Shown here: piece after piece, positions 8,869-16,618 of the stretch | Numbering within the stretch: position 1 is the stretch's first letter | Layout: each line of letters starts with the position of its first letter | Assembly (NCBI GenBank): GCA_015056585.1 | Contig: SVFZ01000106.1 | Span: forward strand, 1-64,000 | DNA length: 64,000 bases | Reading direction: 5' to 3' | Origin: Butyrivibrio sp. | Lineage (GTDB): Bacteria > Bacillota > Clostridia > Lachnospirales > Lachnospiraceae | Notes under the pieces: generated by a model | What the model was told of the DNA's origin: nothing | Database searches by the model: none | Seen by the model: the letters and a program-made list of their open reading frames with translations, nothing else | Program-made: the position numbers and the translations under genes

Positions 8869-9723
8869 ATGGTCAAAAAGAGAAAAAGACGAAGTGGCAG
8901 AGCCAAGAGAAGAAGAGAATATGTAAGCTACCGTCCGACATTAAGGGAAAGATTTGAGGAGTTTCATCCTGTTAAAAGAATCCTTCATTCGCTGAAATAC
9001 AGCAGGAGCCTTTATATAATCGCAGGGCTGATCATTGCTGTTTTGCTGGTGATCCTGTTCGGACTTAAGTATATTTTGGATAATTACACTGTTACCAATA
9101 TCTATGTTAACGGAAATACTCATTACACAAACGAAGAGATCATAGATATGGTAATGGATGGGAAACTTGATAATAATTCACTGTTTTTGTCATTAAAATA
9201 CAGAGATAAAAGCATCGAGAATATACCTTTTGTGGAAAAAATGGACGTGGATATCATTTCTCCCGATACTATCAGGATAAATGTCTATGAGAAGTCTATA
9301 GCAGGGTTTATCTCATATCTGGGGCACTATATGTACTTTGACAGGGACGGAATAGTGGTGGAAAGCTCTTTAGAGCCATCCGACAACGTTCCTCAGGTGC
9401 TGGGGCTTGATTTTAATTATGTGGTTTTGTATGAAAAGCTTCCTGTAGAAAATGATAAGGTATTTTCCGAGATACTTGATCTGACTCAGCTTCTTGATAA
9501 ATATGAACTGAATGCCAAGAAAATCTTTTTTGATAATGATTATAATGTATACCTTTATTTCGACGGAGTTGAGGTCAGTCTTGGGACAAGTGACTTTATA
9601 GATGAAAAAATAATTCAGCTTCAATACATACTTCCGAATCTTGAAGGAAAAAATGGAATTCTCAATATGAAAGATGTTAATGAAGACACGAAAAACATTA
9701 CTTTTGAGGAGAAAATACAATAA
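8869..9723 (+). CDS. divIB: Cell division protein FtsQ/DivIB
   Basis: A bitopic divisome protein of 284 residues. A strongly basic cytoplasmic tail (KKRKRRSGRAKRRREY) precedes one membrane helix at about 47-67. The extracytoplasmic part opens with a POTRA domain (VTNIYVNGNTHYTNEEIIDMV) and continues into the beta domain found in FtsQ/DivIB. The gene begins 4 bases after ftsW and is likely translationally coupled. DivIB forms a complex with FtsL and DivIC in Gram-positive bacteria. No DivIC is encoded nearby. Confidence 0.9.
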   Translation: MVKKRKRRSGRAKRRREYVSYRPTLRERFEEFHPVKRILHSLKYSRSLYIIAGLIIAVLLVILFGLKYILDNYTVTNIYVNGNTHYTNEEIIDMVMDGKLDNNSLFLSLKYRDKSIENIPFVEKMDVDIISPDTIRINVYEKSIAGFISYLGHYMYFDRDGIVVESSLEPSDNVPQVLGLDFNYVVLYEKLPVENDKVFSEILDLTQLLDKYELNAKKIFFDNDYNVYLYFDGVEVSLGTSDFIDEKIIQLQYILPNLEGKNGILNMKDVNEDTKNITFEEKIQ

Positions 9724-9764
9724 ATTGTCTTAACAAAAACCAAAATTTTGCTTAAAAAAATTGG

Positions 9765-9793
9765 TTGATAATTGAAAAAAAAAATCGTATCAT
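9765..9793 (+). promoter_or_regulatory. Separate promoter for ftsZ
   Basis: TTGATA at 9765-9770, a 17-bp A-rich spacer and TATCAT at 9788-9793. Both hexamers match consensus at five of six positions. The start site would be about 9800, giving a leader of some 35 bases before the ftsZ start codon. This would let ftsZ be expressed independently of the MraZ-controlled operon. Confidence 0.7.
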
Positions 9794-9834
9794 AGCTAGT
9801 AGGAGTCTATGAAGGTTATGAAGGAGGAGTCACT

Positions 9835-11058
9835 TTGCTGGAGATAAAGTCAAACGAGGCTGAATCTGGCTGCAAAATCATCGTTGTTGGGGTTGGCGGC
9901 GCAGGTAATAATGCTGTAAATAGAATGGTAGACGAAAATATTACCGGTGTAGAGTTCATCGGTATCAATACGGATAAGCAGGCATTGCAGCTTTGCAAGG
10001 CACCTAAGCTTTTACAGATTGGTGAGAAGCTTACAAAGGGACTTGGAGCCGGAGCAAAGCCTGAAATCGGACAGAAAGCGGCAGAAGAGAGCGCAGAAGA
10101 GATTTCTGCAGCATTAAAGGGAGCGGATATGGTTTTTGTTACCTGTGGTATGGGTGGCGGAACCGGTACTGGTGCAGCTCCTGTTGTAGCCAAGCTTGCT
10201 AAGGAAATGGGTATCCTTACTGTTGGTGTTGTTACAAAGCCTTTCAGTTTTGAAGCTCGTGTTCGTATGCAGAATGCTATGCTTGGTATTTCAAATATCA
10301 GAACAAATGTAGATACGCTTATTGTTATTCCAAATGATAAGCTTCTTCAGATAGTAGACAGACGTACTACTATGCCTGATGCACTCAAGAAGGCTGATGA
10401 GGTTCTTCAGCAGGCGGTTCAGGGAATCACTGATCTTATCAATGTTCCTGCTGTTATTAACCTTGACTTTGCGGATGTATCAACAGTCATGAAGGAGAAA
10501 GGTATTGCTCATATCGGTATAGGTACAGGTAAGGGCGATGATAAGGCTACCGACGCTGTTAAGATGGCGGTTGAGAGCCCTCTTCTTGAGACTAAGGTTA
10601 ACGGCGCTACTGATGTTATCATCAATATTTCCGGTGACATCACTCTTACAGATGCGTCAGATGCATCTGAGTATGTACGTCAGCTTGCCGGAGATGATGT
10701 AAATGTTATCTTTGGTGCTATGTATGACGAGAGCAAGACAGATACATGTACAGTTACTGTTATTGCTACAGGTATTGATGACAAGACTAAGGGAGCAGCT
10801 CCTAAGGCTGCAGCACCTGCTCAGCAGACTGCTAACAGCGCTCCTCAGACACAGACTGTTCAGAACTTTGCACAGCGTGAGGTCAATATTCCTGTTTCAA
10901 ACGTAGTTACACCAAATGTTTCGGGAGATACTGTAAGTACAGTTAATATTTCAAGGCCTACAAATATTCAGAATCTTACACTTAACAAGCCTGCTGAGGT
11001 TAAGCCTACAGTTGAGCCTAAGTCTCTTAAGATTCCGGATTTCCTTCAGAGAAAGTAA
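9835..11058 (+). CDS. ftsZ: Cell division GTPase FtsZ
   Basis: FtsZ is the tubulin-like GTPase that forms the cytokinetic ring, 407 residues. Nucleotide-binding [12 protein letters not shown] is at about 20-31, the tubulin signature GGGTGTG at 107-113, and the synergy loop NLDFADV at 209-215 with the catalytic Asp residues. After about residue 320 comes a low-complexity Ala, Gln and Thr linker, then the conserved C-terminal peptide [12 protein letters not shown] that binds membrane anchors. The start is TTG at 9835, fixed by AAGGAGG at 9821-9827. It has its own promoter and a strong terminator. No ftsA lies next to it, so a different tether such as SepF, encoded elsewhere, is likely. Confidence 0.98.
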   Translation: MLEIKSNEAESGCKIIVVGVGGAGNNAVNRMVDENITGVEFIGINTDKQALQLCKAPKLLQIGEKLTKGLGAGAKPEIGQKAAEESAEEISAALKGADMVFVTCGMGGGTGTGAAPVVAKLAKEMGILTVGVVTKPFSFEARVRMQNAMLGISNIRTNVDTLIVIPNDKLLQIVDRRTTMPDALKKADEVLQQAVQGITDLINVPAVINLDFADVSTVMKEKGIAHIGIGTGKGDDKATDAVKMAVESPLLETKVNGATDVIINISGDITLTDASDASEYVRQLAGDDVNVIFGAMYDESKTDTCTVTVIATGIDDKTKGAAPKAAAPAQQTANSAPQTQTVQNFAQREVNIPVSNVVTPNVSGDTVSTVNISRPTNIQNLTLNKPAEVKPTVEPKSLKIPDFLQRK

Positions 11059-11077
11059 TATTATTTATCAAATACAA

Positions 11078-11110
11078 AACCCCTTGCCAAATTGGTAAGG
11101 GGTTAATTTT
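11078..11110 (+). terminator. Terminator after ftsZ, probably bidirectional
   Basis: An 11-bp stem (AACCCCTTGCC with GGTAAGGGGTT, one G-T pair) is followed by TTAATTTTG. On the opposite strand it is followed by a T-containing tract, so it can also end the convergent minus-strand genes at 11154-11891. Confidence 0.85.
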
Positions 11111-11153
11111 GTATTAGCTTTCATTAAGCTTTTTTGGTGACTAATTCTCCGGC

Positions 11154-11345
11154 TCATTCCCAGAACAGTTCATCCAGGGTTTTATCAAGAGCTTTGCAGA
11201 TAGCAATGCATAGCTTGATGGTTGGATTATAATCACCTTTTTCTATTGCGCTGATGGTTTGTCTTGATACTTCACAGATTTTAGCCAGTTCATCCTGGGA
11301 AAGATCCTTTGCAGCTCTGGCAGATTTTAATTTTAAATTTTTCAT
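11154..11345 (-). CDS. Small XRE-family helix-turn-helix regulator
   Basis: A 63-residue DNA-binding protein consisting only of a Cro/C1-type helix-turn-helix. The SQDELAKICEVSRQTISAIEKGDYNPTI stretch covers the turn and recognition helix and ends with the typical LCIAICKALDKTLDELF. There is no second domain. The start codon lies 3 bases from the end of the upstream membrane-protein gene on the same strand, so the two are co-transcribed. Such small XRE proteins beside a polytopic membrane protein are common in Firmicutes and often repress their own operon. The target and signal here are unknown. Confidence 0.85.
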   Translation of the reverse strand: MKNLKLKSARAAKDLSQDELAKICEVSRQTISAIEKGDYNPTIKLCIAICKALDKTLDELFWE

Positions 11346-11348
11346 AGC

Positions 11349-11891
11349 TTATTCCTCACTTATTTTCTTGTCACGAAGCTGTTTAACTGCGATCACAACT
11401 GCTAATGTAAAGAAAGTGATTGCCATAGTGCAGCTGGTTGAAGCCTTCGAAATGATAAAATACCATATATTCTGAGTTTGATCTTTTCCATTAAAATATC
11501 TTACCAGTGTAGATATAAAATCAATGAGCTGTACGGCACCTACCACGATGCAAATGGAAAAGTACCCTTTCCAACTCTGACCAATATAGAAAAATGCATC
11601 ATTCCATACTGAATAAGTTGCGAATACGAGAAAACTGAGCATTACAACAATAATAAGTATCCCGCTCAAAGCATACTGTGGTAAGTTTACAGGGCTGCAT
11701 GTATCAAAAACTATGATTCCGCAGAGCAGTGCTATTATTGTGAAGAAAGCACGCTTATATGCTTCAGCTCTGTTTTTTAACTGCATTTCATCATATTGCG
11801 TATTCTGATTCTTTGTCCTGTGTCTGATTATTAAAGCAACTGCTACAAATAAAACTAAGTAAATAAGTATTAAGATAACTGATTCTGTCAT
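11349..11891 (-). CDS. Polytopic membrane protein of unknown function, paired with an XRE regulator
   Basis: 180 residues with about five hydrophobic segments: an N-terminal helix (ILILIYLVLFVAVALII), a short cytoplasmic stretch with RTKNQNTQYDEMQLKNRAEAYKRA, then helices near 50-66, 74-95, 100-125 and 150-170. No catalytic motif was recognised. The charged loop after helix 1 and the co-transcribed XRE gene resemble regulator and membrane-protein pairs seen in Clostridia, whose roles are mostly unknown. A promoter with TTGACA and TATTTT lies upstream on the minus strand. The gene is real by its neighbour, spacing and hydrophobic pattern; its function is not known to me. Confidence 0.75.
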   Translation of the reverse strand: MTESVILILIYLVLFVAVALIIRHRTKNQNTQYDEMQLKNRAEAYKRAFFTIIALLCGIIVFDTCSPVNLPQYALSGILIIVVMLSFLVFATYSVWNDAFFYIGQSWKGYFSICIVVGAVQLIDFISTLVRYFNGKDQTQNIWYFIISKASTSCTMAITFFTLAVVIAVKQLRDKKISEE

Positions 11892-12003
11892 TTTTCATTC
11901 CTCCGATGATCAATTTTTGTGAGATATGGTTATTACAGTGGTAGCTGTGTATCTCGTCTTTGATTTGGTGATACTTAAAAGCGCATTTACTTTTTGTAAT
12001 TTT

Positions 12004-12032
12004 AAAATAACTCGTCAGATGAATAATGTCAA
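12004..12032 (-). promoter_or_regulatory. Promoter of the minus-strand membrane protein and XRE pair
   Basis: On the minus strand, a perfect TTGACA (plus-strand 12027-12032), a 17-bp spacer and TATTTT (plus-strand 12004-12009). Transcription would start near 11997, leaving about 105 bases of leader before the start codon at 11891. Confidence 0.65.
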
Positions 12033-12225
12033 CTATATTTTACAAAAATCTAATGAAAAATGTAAAATATATTATACATAGGGCGAAATAAAGCCTATAA
12101 AATGGGCACTGCATGGGAAAATAGACGTTTATCAGAGTGAGCCGGAAGCAAATGGACTGAAACAATTATATGTCTCAAATGCAGTGTGAAACGAAATATA
12201 GTATGGAAAATGGCGAGAATTGATG

Positions 12226-12273
12226 ATACAATAGATTGTGGAGTGAAAAAGTTTTCTATACAATATAAAGTAG
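12226..12273 (+). promoter_or_regulatory. Tandem NrdR-box-like sites upstream of nrdR
   Basis: Two imperfect palindromes, ACAATAGATTGT (12228-12239) and ACAATATAAAGT (12260-12271), have centres 32 bp apart. Compared with the published 16-bp NrdR consensus (acaCwAtATaTwGtgt), I count 13 and 12 matches. Tandem boxes about three helical turns apart are characteristic of NrdR regulation, so autoregulation is inferred. Confidence 0.6.
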
Positions 12274-12300
12274 ATTGATATAATTAGTGGAGGAAACGAA

Positions 12301-12813
12301 ATGAAGTGCCCTTTTTGTGGAAAAGATGACACCAGAGTTATAGACTCAAGGCCTGCTGATGAGAATACATCCATAAGGCGTAGAAGAGTATGCGATTCCT
12401 GTGGTAAGCGTTTCACCACCTATGAGAAGGTTGAGACGATTCCGCTTATTGTCATTAAAAAGGGCGATGTGAGAGAGCCGTACGACCGTGCCAAGATTGA
12501 GGCCGGTGTGTTCAGAGCTTGCCACAAGAGACCTGTCAGTGCTGAACAGATCACCAAGATGGTTGACGCTGTTGAAACTGAGGTTTTCAATATGGAGCAG
12601 AAGGAGATTCCAAGCCGTGCTATTGGTGAGATAGTTATGGACAAGATGAAGAATTTAGATCCTGTTGCATATGTGAGATTTGCCTCCGTTTATCGTGAAT
12701 TTAAGGACGTTAACACCTTTATGGACGAACTTAAGTCTGTGCTTAAAAAAGAGGCAGAGGGGACAATTACCGACTCAACTGATAAGAGCACTCCTCTTCT
12801 TAAAAAAGAGTAG
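12301..12813 (+). CDS. nrdR: Transcriptional repressor NrdR
   Basis: NrdR represses ribonucleotide reductase genes in response to ATP and dATP. The 170-residue product has an N-terminal zinc ribbon with Cys3, Cys6, Cys31 and Cys34 (MKCPFCG and CDSCGKRF), then an ATP-cone (about residues 48-138) beginning LIVIKKGDVREPYDRAKIEAG. A Ser/Thr/Lys-rich tail of about 20 residues extends beyond the usual end. GTGGAGG precedes the ATG. No nrd gene lies nearby, so the two box-like sites upstream would serve autoregulation. It has its own terminator. Confidence 0.97.
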   Translation: MKCPFCGKDDTRVIDSRPADENTSIRRRRVCDSCGKRFTTYEKVETIPLIVIKKGDVREPYDRAKIEAGVFRACHKRPVSAEQITKMVDAVETEVFNMEQKEIPSRAIGEIVMDKMKNLDPVAYVRFASVYREFKDVNTFMDELKSVLKKEAEGTITDSTDKSTPLLKKE

Positions 12814-12825
12814 AAAGAAGCAAAT

Positions 12826-12884
12826 AAAAAAGATAACCGGCGATTTCTCTGAGTAGATACGAAATGAGCCGGTTATCTTTTTTT
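12826..12884 (+). terminator. Terminator after nrdR
   Basis: AAAAAGATAACCGGC pairs with GCCGGTTATCTTTTT, and the right arm runs into seven T residues. The 26-base loop can itself pair (ATTTC with GAAAT). A strong intrinsic terminator before the ABC operon promoter. Confidence 0.92.
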
Positions 12885-12947
12885 AATTATTACTGAATTG
12901 CAGCGATGGAGAAGTGAGAAATATATTTTTATCACATATCGGTATGG

Positions 12948-12976
12948 TTGACAATTCTTTGTCAAAACCGTATAGT
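12948..12976 (+). promoter_or_regulatory. Strong promoter of the ABC importer operon with an overlapping palindrome
   Basis: A perfect TTGACA (12948-12953), a 17-bp spacer and TATAGT (12971-12976). The -35 box is one arm of an 18-bp inverted repeat, TTGACAA-TTCT-TTGTCAA (12948-12965), a possible operator. The leader to the start codon is about 45 bases. Confidence 0.8.
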
Positions 12977-13027
12977 GAAGGTTGTCACATAAAGAGACAC
13001 AACTTAATATAGGAGGAAGATTGTAAC

Positions 13028-14659
13028 ATGATTAAGAGGAGCATTATGAAAAAGAAAGGAACCTCACTTCTGATGGTCGTGTTAACAACACTGACTGTTG
13101 CATTGGGCGGATGCTCAAGTGACAAGGCAGGGGATTCCGCAAACAGTAGCCAGACACCAGCTACAAACGCAGATACAGCAAGCAGTTCGCAGGCTGACGC
13201 TGATTCCGTGACACAGGCTGAAGGTGATACTACCGTGACGGATGATCTTTCCAAGCTTATCGTAGGTATACCTCAGGATATCGATGGTCTTGACCCACAT
13301 AACTCAACAGGTGCCGGAACCAGAGAAGTATTCTACAACATTTTTGAGGGCCTTGTTAAGGCAGATTCAAACGGTAATCTTAACCCTGCTGTAGCCAGTG
13401 AATACACTATTTCAGACGACGCAAAGGTTTATTCATTCACACTTAGAGATGGAATCAAGTTCCATGATGGAAGCGCAGTTACAGTAGAGGATATCAAGTA
13501 TTCTATAGAGCGCAACATGGGCGTTGACGGTGGCGAACCGCTTATCCGTGCTTATTCCAAGATTGACAGTGTAAATATTGTAGATGACACACACGTGGAC
13601 ATTGTTCTTAAAGAGGCTGATTCAGACTTCTTGACACAGCTCACGGTTGCTATTATTCCTGCAGCCAACGAGCATCCGGACACAACACCTATCGGAACAG
13701 GTCCGTACAAGTACGTTTCAAATTCTCCACAGGAGAACTTCGTTGTAACAAGATTTGATGATTACTGGGGAGAGAAGGCATACATCAAGGACGTAGTATT
13801 CAAGATCGAATCCAATATGGATGCCATTGTTATGGATCTTGAAGGCGGTTCCATTGATATGATGGCCCGTGTTACAAGTACACAGGCTGCCCAGCTTTCA
13901 GACAAATTTGAGGTTTATGAGGGAACTATGAACCTTGTTCAGGCTCTTTACCTCAACAATGACGTTAAGCCTTTCGATGATGTGAAGGTTCGTCAGGCTC
14001 TTTGCTACGCAGTTAATCCGCAGGAGATCATGGATTTCGTTTCCGACGGAGCAGGAACAGAGGTGGGAAGCGCAATGTTCCCTGCTTTCACCAAGTATTA
14101 CATGCCTGAACTCAACGATACCTATAACACAGATATAGACAAGGCAAAAGAGCTGCTTACTGAGGCCGGTTACCCTGAGGGATTTGAGTTTACTATCACA
14201 GTTCCGTCAAACTATGGCCAGCACGTTGACACAGCTCAGGTTATTGCAGAAGAACTCAAGGCTATCGGTGTTACAGCTAACATCCAGGAAGTTGAGTGGA
14301 ACTCATGGGTTAGTGATGTATATACAGATAGAAAGTATGAGGCAACTGTAGTTGGTATTGATGCTTCAACACTTTCAGCTTCTGCACTTCTTTCAAGATA
14401 TGTATCAGATGCAGGCAAGAACTTTGTAAACTTTAAGAGCGAAGCCTTTGACACAGCTTATGCAAATGCACAGGCAACTCAGGATGACGATGAGAAGACC
14501 GCATTTTATAAAGAGTGTGAGACAATCCTTTCAAAGGAAGCTGCCAGCGTTTATATTCAGGATCTTCCTGAGTTTGTAGTTCTTAATAAGAAATTTACAG
14601 GCTACAAGTTCTTCCCGCTTTACGTACAGGATATAGCAGCTATTAAGCCTGCAAACTGA
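13028..14659 (+). CDS. ABC transporter substrate-binding lipoprotein (SBP_bac_5, peptide/nickel family)
   Basis: The extracellular binding protein of a peptide-type importer, 543 residues. A lipoprotein signal peptide ends in the lipobox LGGC with Cys29 as the lipidated residue. A low-complexity Ala/Ser/Thr linker to about residue 75 is followed by the family-5 fold starting LIVGIPQDIDGLDPHNSTG and containing YSFTLRDGIKFHDGSAVTVEDIKYSIER. AGGAGG lies 10 bases before the ATG. It opens a five-gene operon encoding a complete importer. Family 5 covers oligopeptides, dipeptides, nickel chelates and some sugars, and the ligand cannot be told from sequence. Three intercistronic hairpins follow, suggesting it is made in excess over the permeases. 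Confidence 0.93.
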   Translation: MIKRSIMKKKGTSLLMVVLTTLTVALGGCSSDKAGDSANSSQTPATNADTASSSQADADSVTQAEGDTTVTDDLSKLIVGIPQDIDGLDPHNSTGAGTREVFYNIFEGLVKADSNGNLNPAVASEYTISDDAKVYSFTLRDGIKFHDGSAVTVEDIKYSIERNMGVDGGEPLIRAYSKIDSVNIVDDTHVDIVLKEADSDFLTQLTVAIIPAANEHPDTTPIGTGPYKYVSNSPQENFVVTRFDDYWGEKAYIKDVVFKIESNMDAIVMDLEGGSIDMMARVTSTQAAQLSDKFEVYEGTMNLVQALYLNNDVKPFDDVKVRQALCYAVNPQEIMDFVSDGAGTEVGSAMFPAFTKYYMPELNDTYNTDIDKAKELLTEAGYPEGFEFTITVPSNYGQHVDTAQVIAEELKAIGVTANIQEVEWNSWVSDVYTDRKYEATVVGIDASTLSASALLSRYVSDAGKNFVNFKSEAFDTAYANAQATQDDDEKTAFYKECETILSKEAASVYIQDLPEFVVLNKKFTGYKFFPLYVQDIAAIKPAN

Positions 14660-14668
14660 CAATTAAAG

Positions 14669-14737
14669 GCGACTGACGTCGCAGGGCCAATTTGCCCTTG
14701 AATCATGTTCTCACGAAATCTGCAGCTTGCGGATTTC
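14669..14737 (+). other. Three consecutive hairpins between the binding protein and permease genes
   Basis: GCGAC/GTCGC at 14669-14682, AGGGC/GCCCT at 14683-14698 and GAAATCTGCA/TGCGGATTTC at 14715-14737 (one G-T pair). None is followed by a T run, so they are unlikely to terminate fully. They could stabilise the upstream mRNA or cause partial termination and processing, giving more binding protein than permease. Confidence 0.6.
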
Positions 14738-14768
14738 TGAAATTAAAACAGATGCGAGGAATATGCAC

Positions 14769-15713
14769 ATGAAATACACGATTAAAAAGCTTTTTTCTAC
14801 TCTAATGACTCTAATTGTGGTTTCGCTGTGCGTATTCCTCGCTTTTAATGTATTGCCGGGAGATCCGGCTATCAGGATGCTGGGGCTTGAGGCCTCGGAT
14901 GAACTTATAGAACAGACAAGACAGGCAATGGGATTAAATGATCCTCTGCTTGTGAGATATTTCAGATGGTTTATAGCTTTTTTACAGGGAGATTTTGGTA
15001 CCTCCTACAGTTACAAGGTTCCGGTGGCAGGAATGCTTCTTAGCAAGATTCCTATTACATTTTCGCTGGGAATCCTTGCATTCATTCTTACGGTTTTGAT
15101 TTCAATTCCCATGGGGATAGTGACAGCCAAGTATGAAAACGGTGTTCTTGACCGTATCATTACAGTTTTTAACCAGATCATTATGGCGATTCCGCCTTTC
15201 TTTTCAGGAATCCTCATTACCTTCATATTTGGCATGATACTTAAGATATTTACCCCGGGCGGCTTCGTATCATATAAAGATAATTTCTTTGGCTTTATAA
15301 AATACCTGATCTTCCCGTCTTTTGCAATTGCTTTTCCCAAGATAGCCATGACAGTAAAGATGCTCAGGGGCAATCTTATAGATGAGGCAGGAAAGGACTA
15401 CGCCAGAACTGCATACAGCAGAGGCAACAACACAAATGGCGTTTTATACAGACATGTACTTAAAAATGCAATGATTCCGGTAATCACATTCCTTGGAATG
15501 GCTCTTGCGGACATGGTTGCAGGAAGTATTGTAGTGGAGCAGGTTTTCAGTATTCCCGGCATAAGCAGGATACTTCTTACTAGTATCAGCAACAGGGATT
15601 ATCCTGTTGTTGAGGCCATAATCATGGGCATTGCCATAATCGTTATCGTTCTGAATCTTTTGGTTGATATTATTTACAGAATCATCGATCCCAGAATCAG
15701 GATGGATGACTGA
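14769..15713 (+). CDS. ABC transporter permease (OppB/DppB type)
   Basis: The first membrane subunit of the importer, 314 residues with six predicted helices. It has the N-terminal helix and extracytoplasmic signature of the family (FNVLPGDPAIRMLG), the GDFGTSYSY segment, and the coupling helix region DEAGKDYARTAYSRGNNTNGVLYRHVLKNAMIPVI. The ATG at 14769 is preferred because GCGAGGA ends 8 bases before it; the upstream ATG at 14727 would place charged residues ahead of helix 1 and cut into the third intercistronic hairpin. It pairs with the next gene to form the channel. Confidence 0.93.
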   Translation: MKYTIKKLFSTLMTLIVVSLCVFLAFNVLPGDPAIRMLGLEASDELIEQTRQAMGLNDPLLVRYFRWFIAFLQGDFGTSYSYKVPVAGMLLSKIPITFSLGILAFILTVLISIPMGIVTAKYENGVLDRIITVFNQIIMAIPPFFSGILITFIFGMILKIFTPGGFVSYKDNFFGFIKYLIFPSFAIAFPKIAMTVKMLRGNLIDEAGKDYARTAYSRGNNTNGVLYRHVLKNAMIPVITFLGMALADMVAGSIVVEQVFSIPGISRILLTSISNRDYPVVEAIIMGIAIIVIVLNLLVDIIYRIIDPRIRMDD

Positions 15714-15802
15714 TCATATGAGATTCACAAACAGAGAAACTCAAGTGATTCAGGGATAAGGATAAGAGATCGGAATAAATCCAATAATAAGGACAGTTAT
15801 TG

Positions 15803-16618
15803 ATGCACAAGATTAGTTTAAAGAAAATATTAAAAGATCCGTATCTTGTTATCGGCGGAATAATAATGGGACTCATGCTTTTTATGATCATTGTGGGTCT
15901 TTTCTGGACGCCTTATGATCCAACCAAAATGAGTGCTTCCGAAAAGCTTCAGGGAATATCTTTAAGGCACATTATGGGTACCGACAACATGGGAAGAGAC
16001 GTGTTCAGCCGCGTTATGTACGGTAGCAGGGTTACTCTTCTTATAGCAATTGGTACAATTATAATAGGCGCGGGGATTGGCACGATAATTGGAGCACTTA
16101 CCGGATACTTTGGCGGATTGTTTGATGAAATTTCAATGAGGGTAATCGATGCTCTTTTTGCATTTCCCAGCATCCTTCTGGCGCTGGTCATTGTCAGTGT
16201 ATTTGGTGTGGGCTGGTTGCAGCTTGTGGTGTCACTGGGAATTGCCTTTGTTCCCAGCTTTGCCAGGATTGTCAGAGGAGAAGTTCTTCGCTGCAAGGAT
16301 ATGGACTATATTCAGAATGCAAGGCTCCAGGGAGTTGGGAGCTTTAGGATGATATTTGTACACATTCTTCCCAATATAAAAGGCGTCCTTGCTTCTTCGA
16401 TTCTTATCGGATTTAATAACGCAGTTCTTGCTGAGGCGGGACTCAGCTATCTGGGCGTCGGCTCACAGCCGCCCTATGCCAGCCTTGGAAGAATGCTTTC
16501 TGATGCTCAGCAATATATGTTCACAAGACCCAGTTATGTAATGTGTCCGGGTATTGTCATAGTACTTATGGTGCTTGGCTTTGCGTTTTTAGGGGAGGGA
16601 ATAAAGAGATGGGAATAA
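15803..16618 (+). CDS. ABC transporter permease (OppC/DppC type)
   Basis: The second membrane subunit, 271 residues. It has an N-terminal helix (YLVIGGIIMGLMLFMIIVGLFWTPYDPT), the GTDNMGRDVFSRVMYGSR motif characteristic of OppC/DppC proteins, and the coupling EAA region RGEVLRCKDMDYIQNARLQGVG. A TTG directly before the ATG could also start, but AAGGA about 10 bases upstream fits the ATG. The last 10 bases overlap the next ATPase gene, indicating translational coupling. Confidence 0.93.
   Translation: MHKISLKKILKDPYLVIGGIIMGLMLFMIIVGLFWTPYDPTKMSASEKLQGISLRHIMGTDNMGRDVFSRVMYGSRVTLLIAIGTIIIGAGIGTIIGALTGYFGGLFDEISMRVIDALFAFPSILLALVIVSVFGVGWLQLVVSLGIAFVPSFARIVRGEVLRCKDMDYIQNARLQGVGSFRMIFVHILPNIKGVLASSILIGFNNAVLAEAGLSYLGVGSQPPYASLGRMLSDAQQYMFTRPSYVMCPGIVIVLMVLGFAFLGEGIKRWE

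Larger units (their letters stand above)
11892..12300. other. Divergent intergenic region between the XRE pair and nrdR
   Basis: About 400 bases without a gene. The left half carries the minus-strand promoter (12004-12032) and is very A+T-rich. The right half carries two NrdR-box-like sites (12226-12273). No plausible small gene or RNA was seen between them. The exact nrdR promoter was not identified with confidence. Confidence 0.6.

Noticed and set aside
12279-12284. TATAAT as the nrdR -10 box
   Set aside because: Transcription would start inside the GTGGAGG ribosome-binding site, leaving no usable leader.
16543-16608. Longer start for the first ABC ATPase
   Set aside because: The extension lies wholly inside the permease gene and does not resemble the family; AGGGGAGGG fixes the start at 16609.
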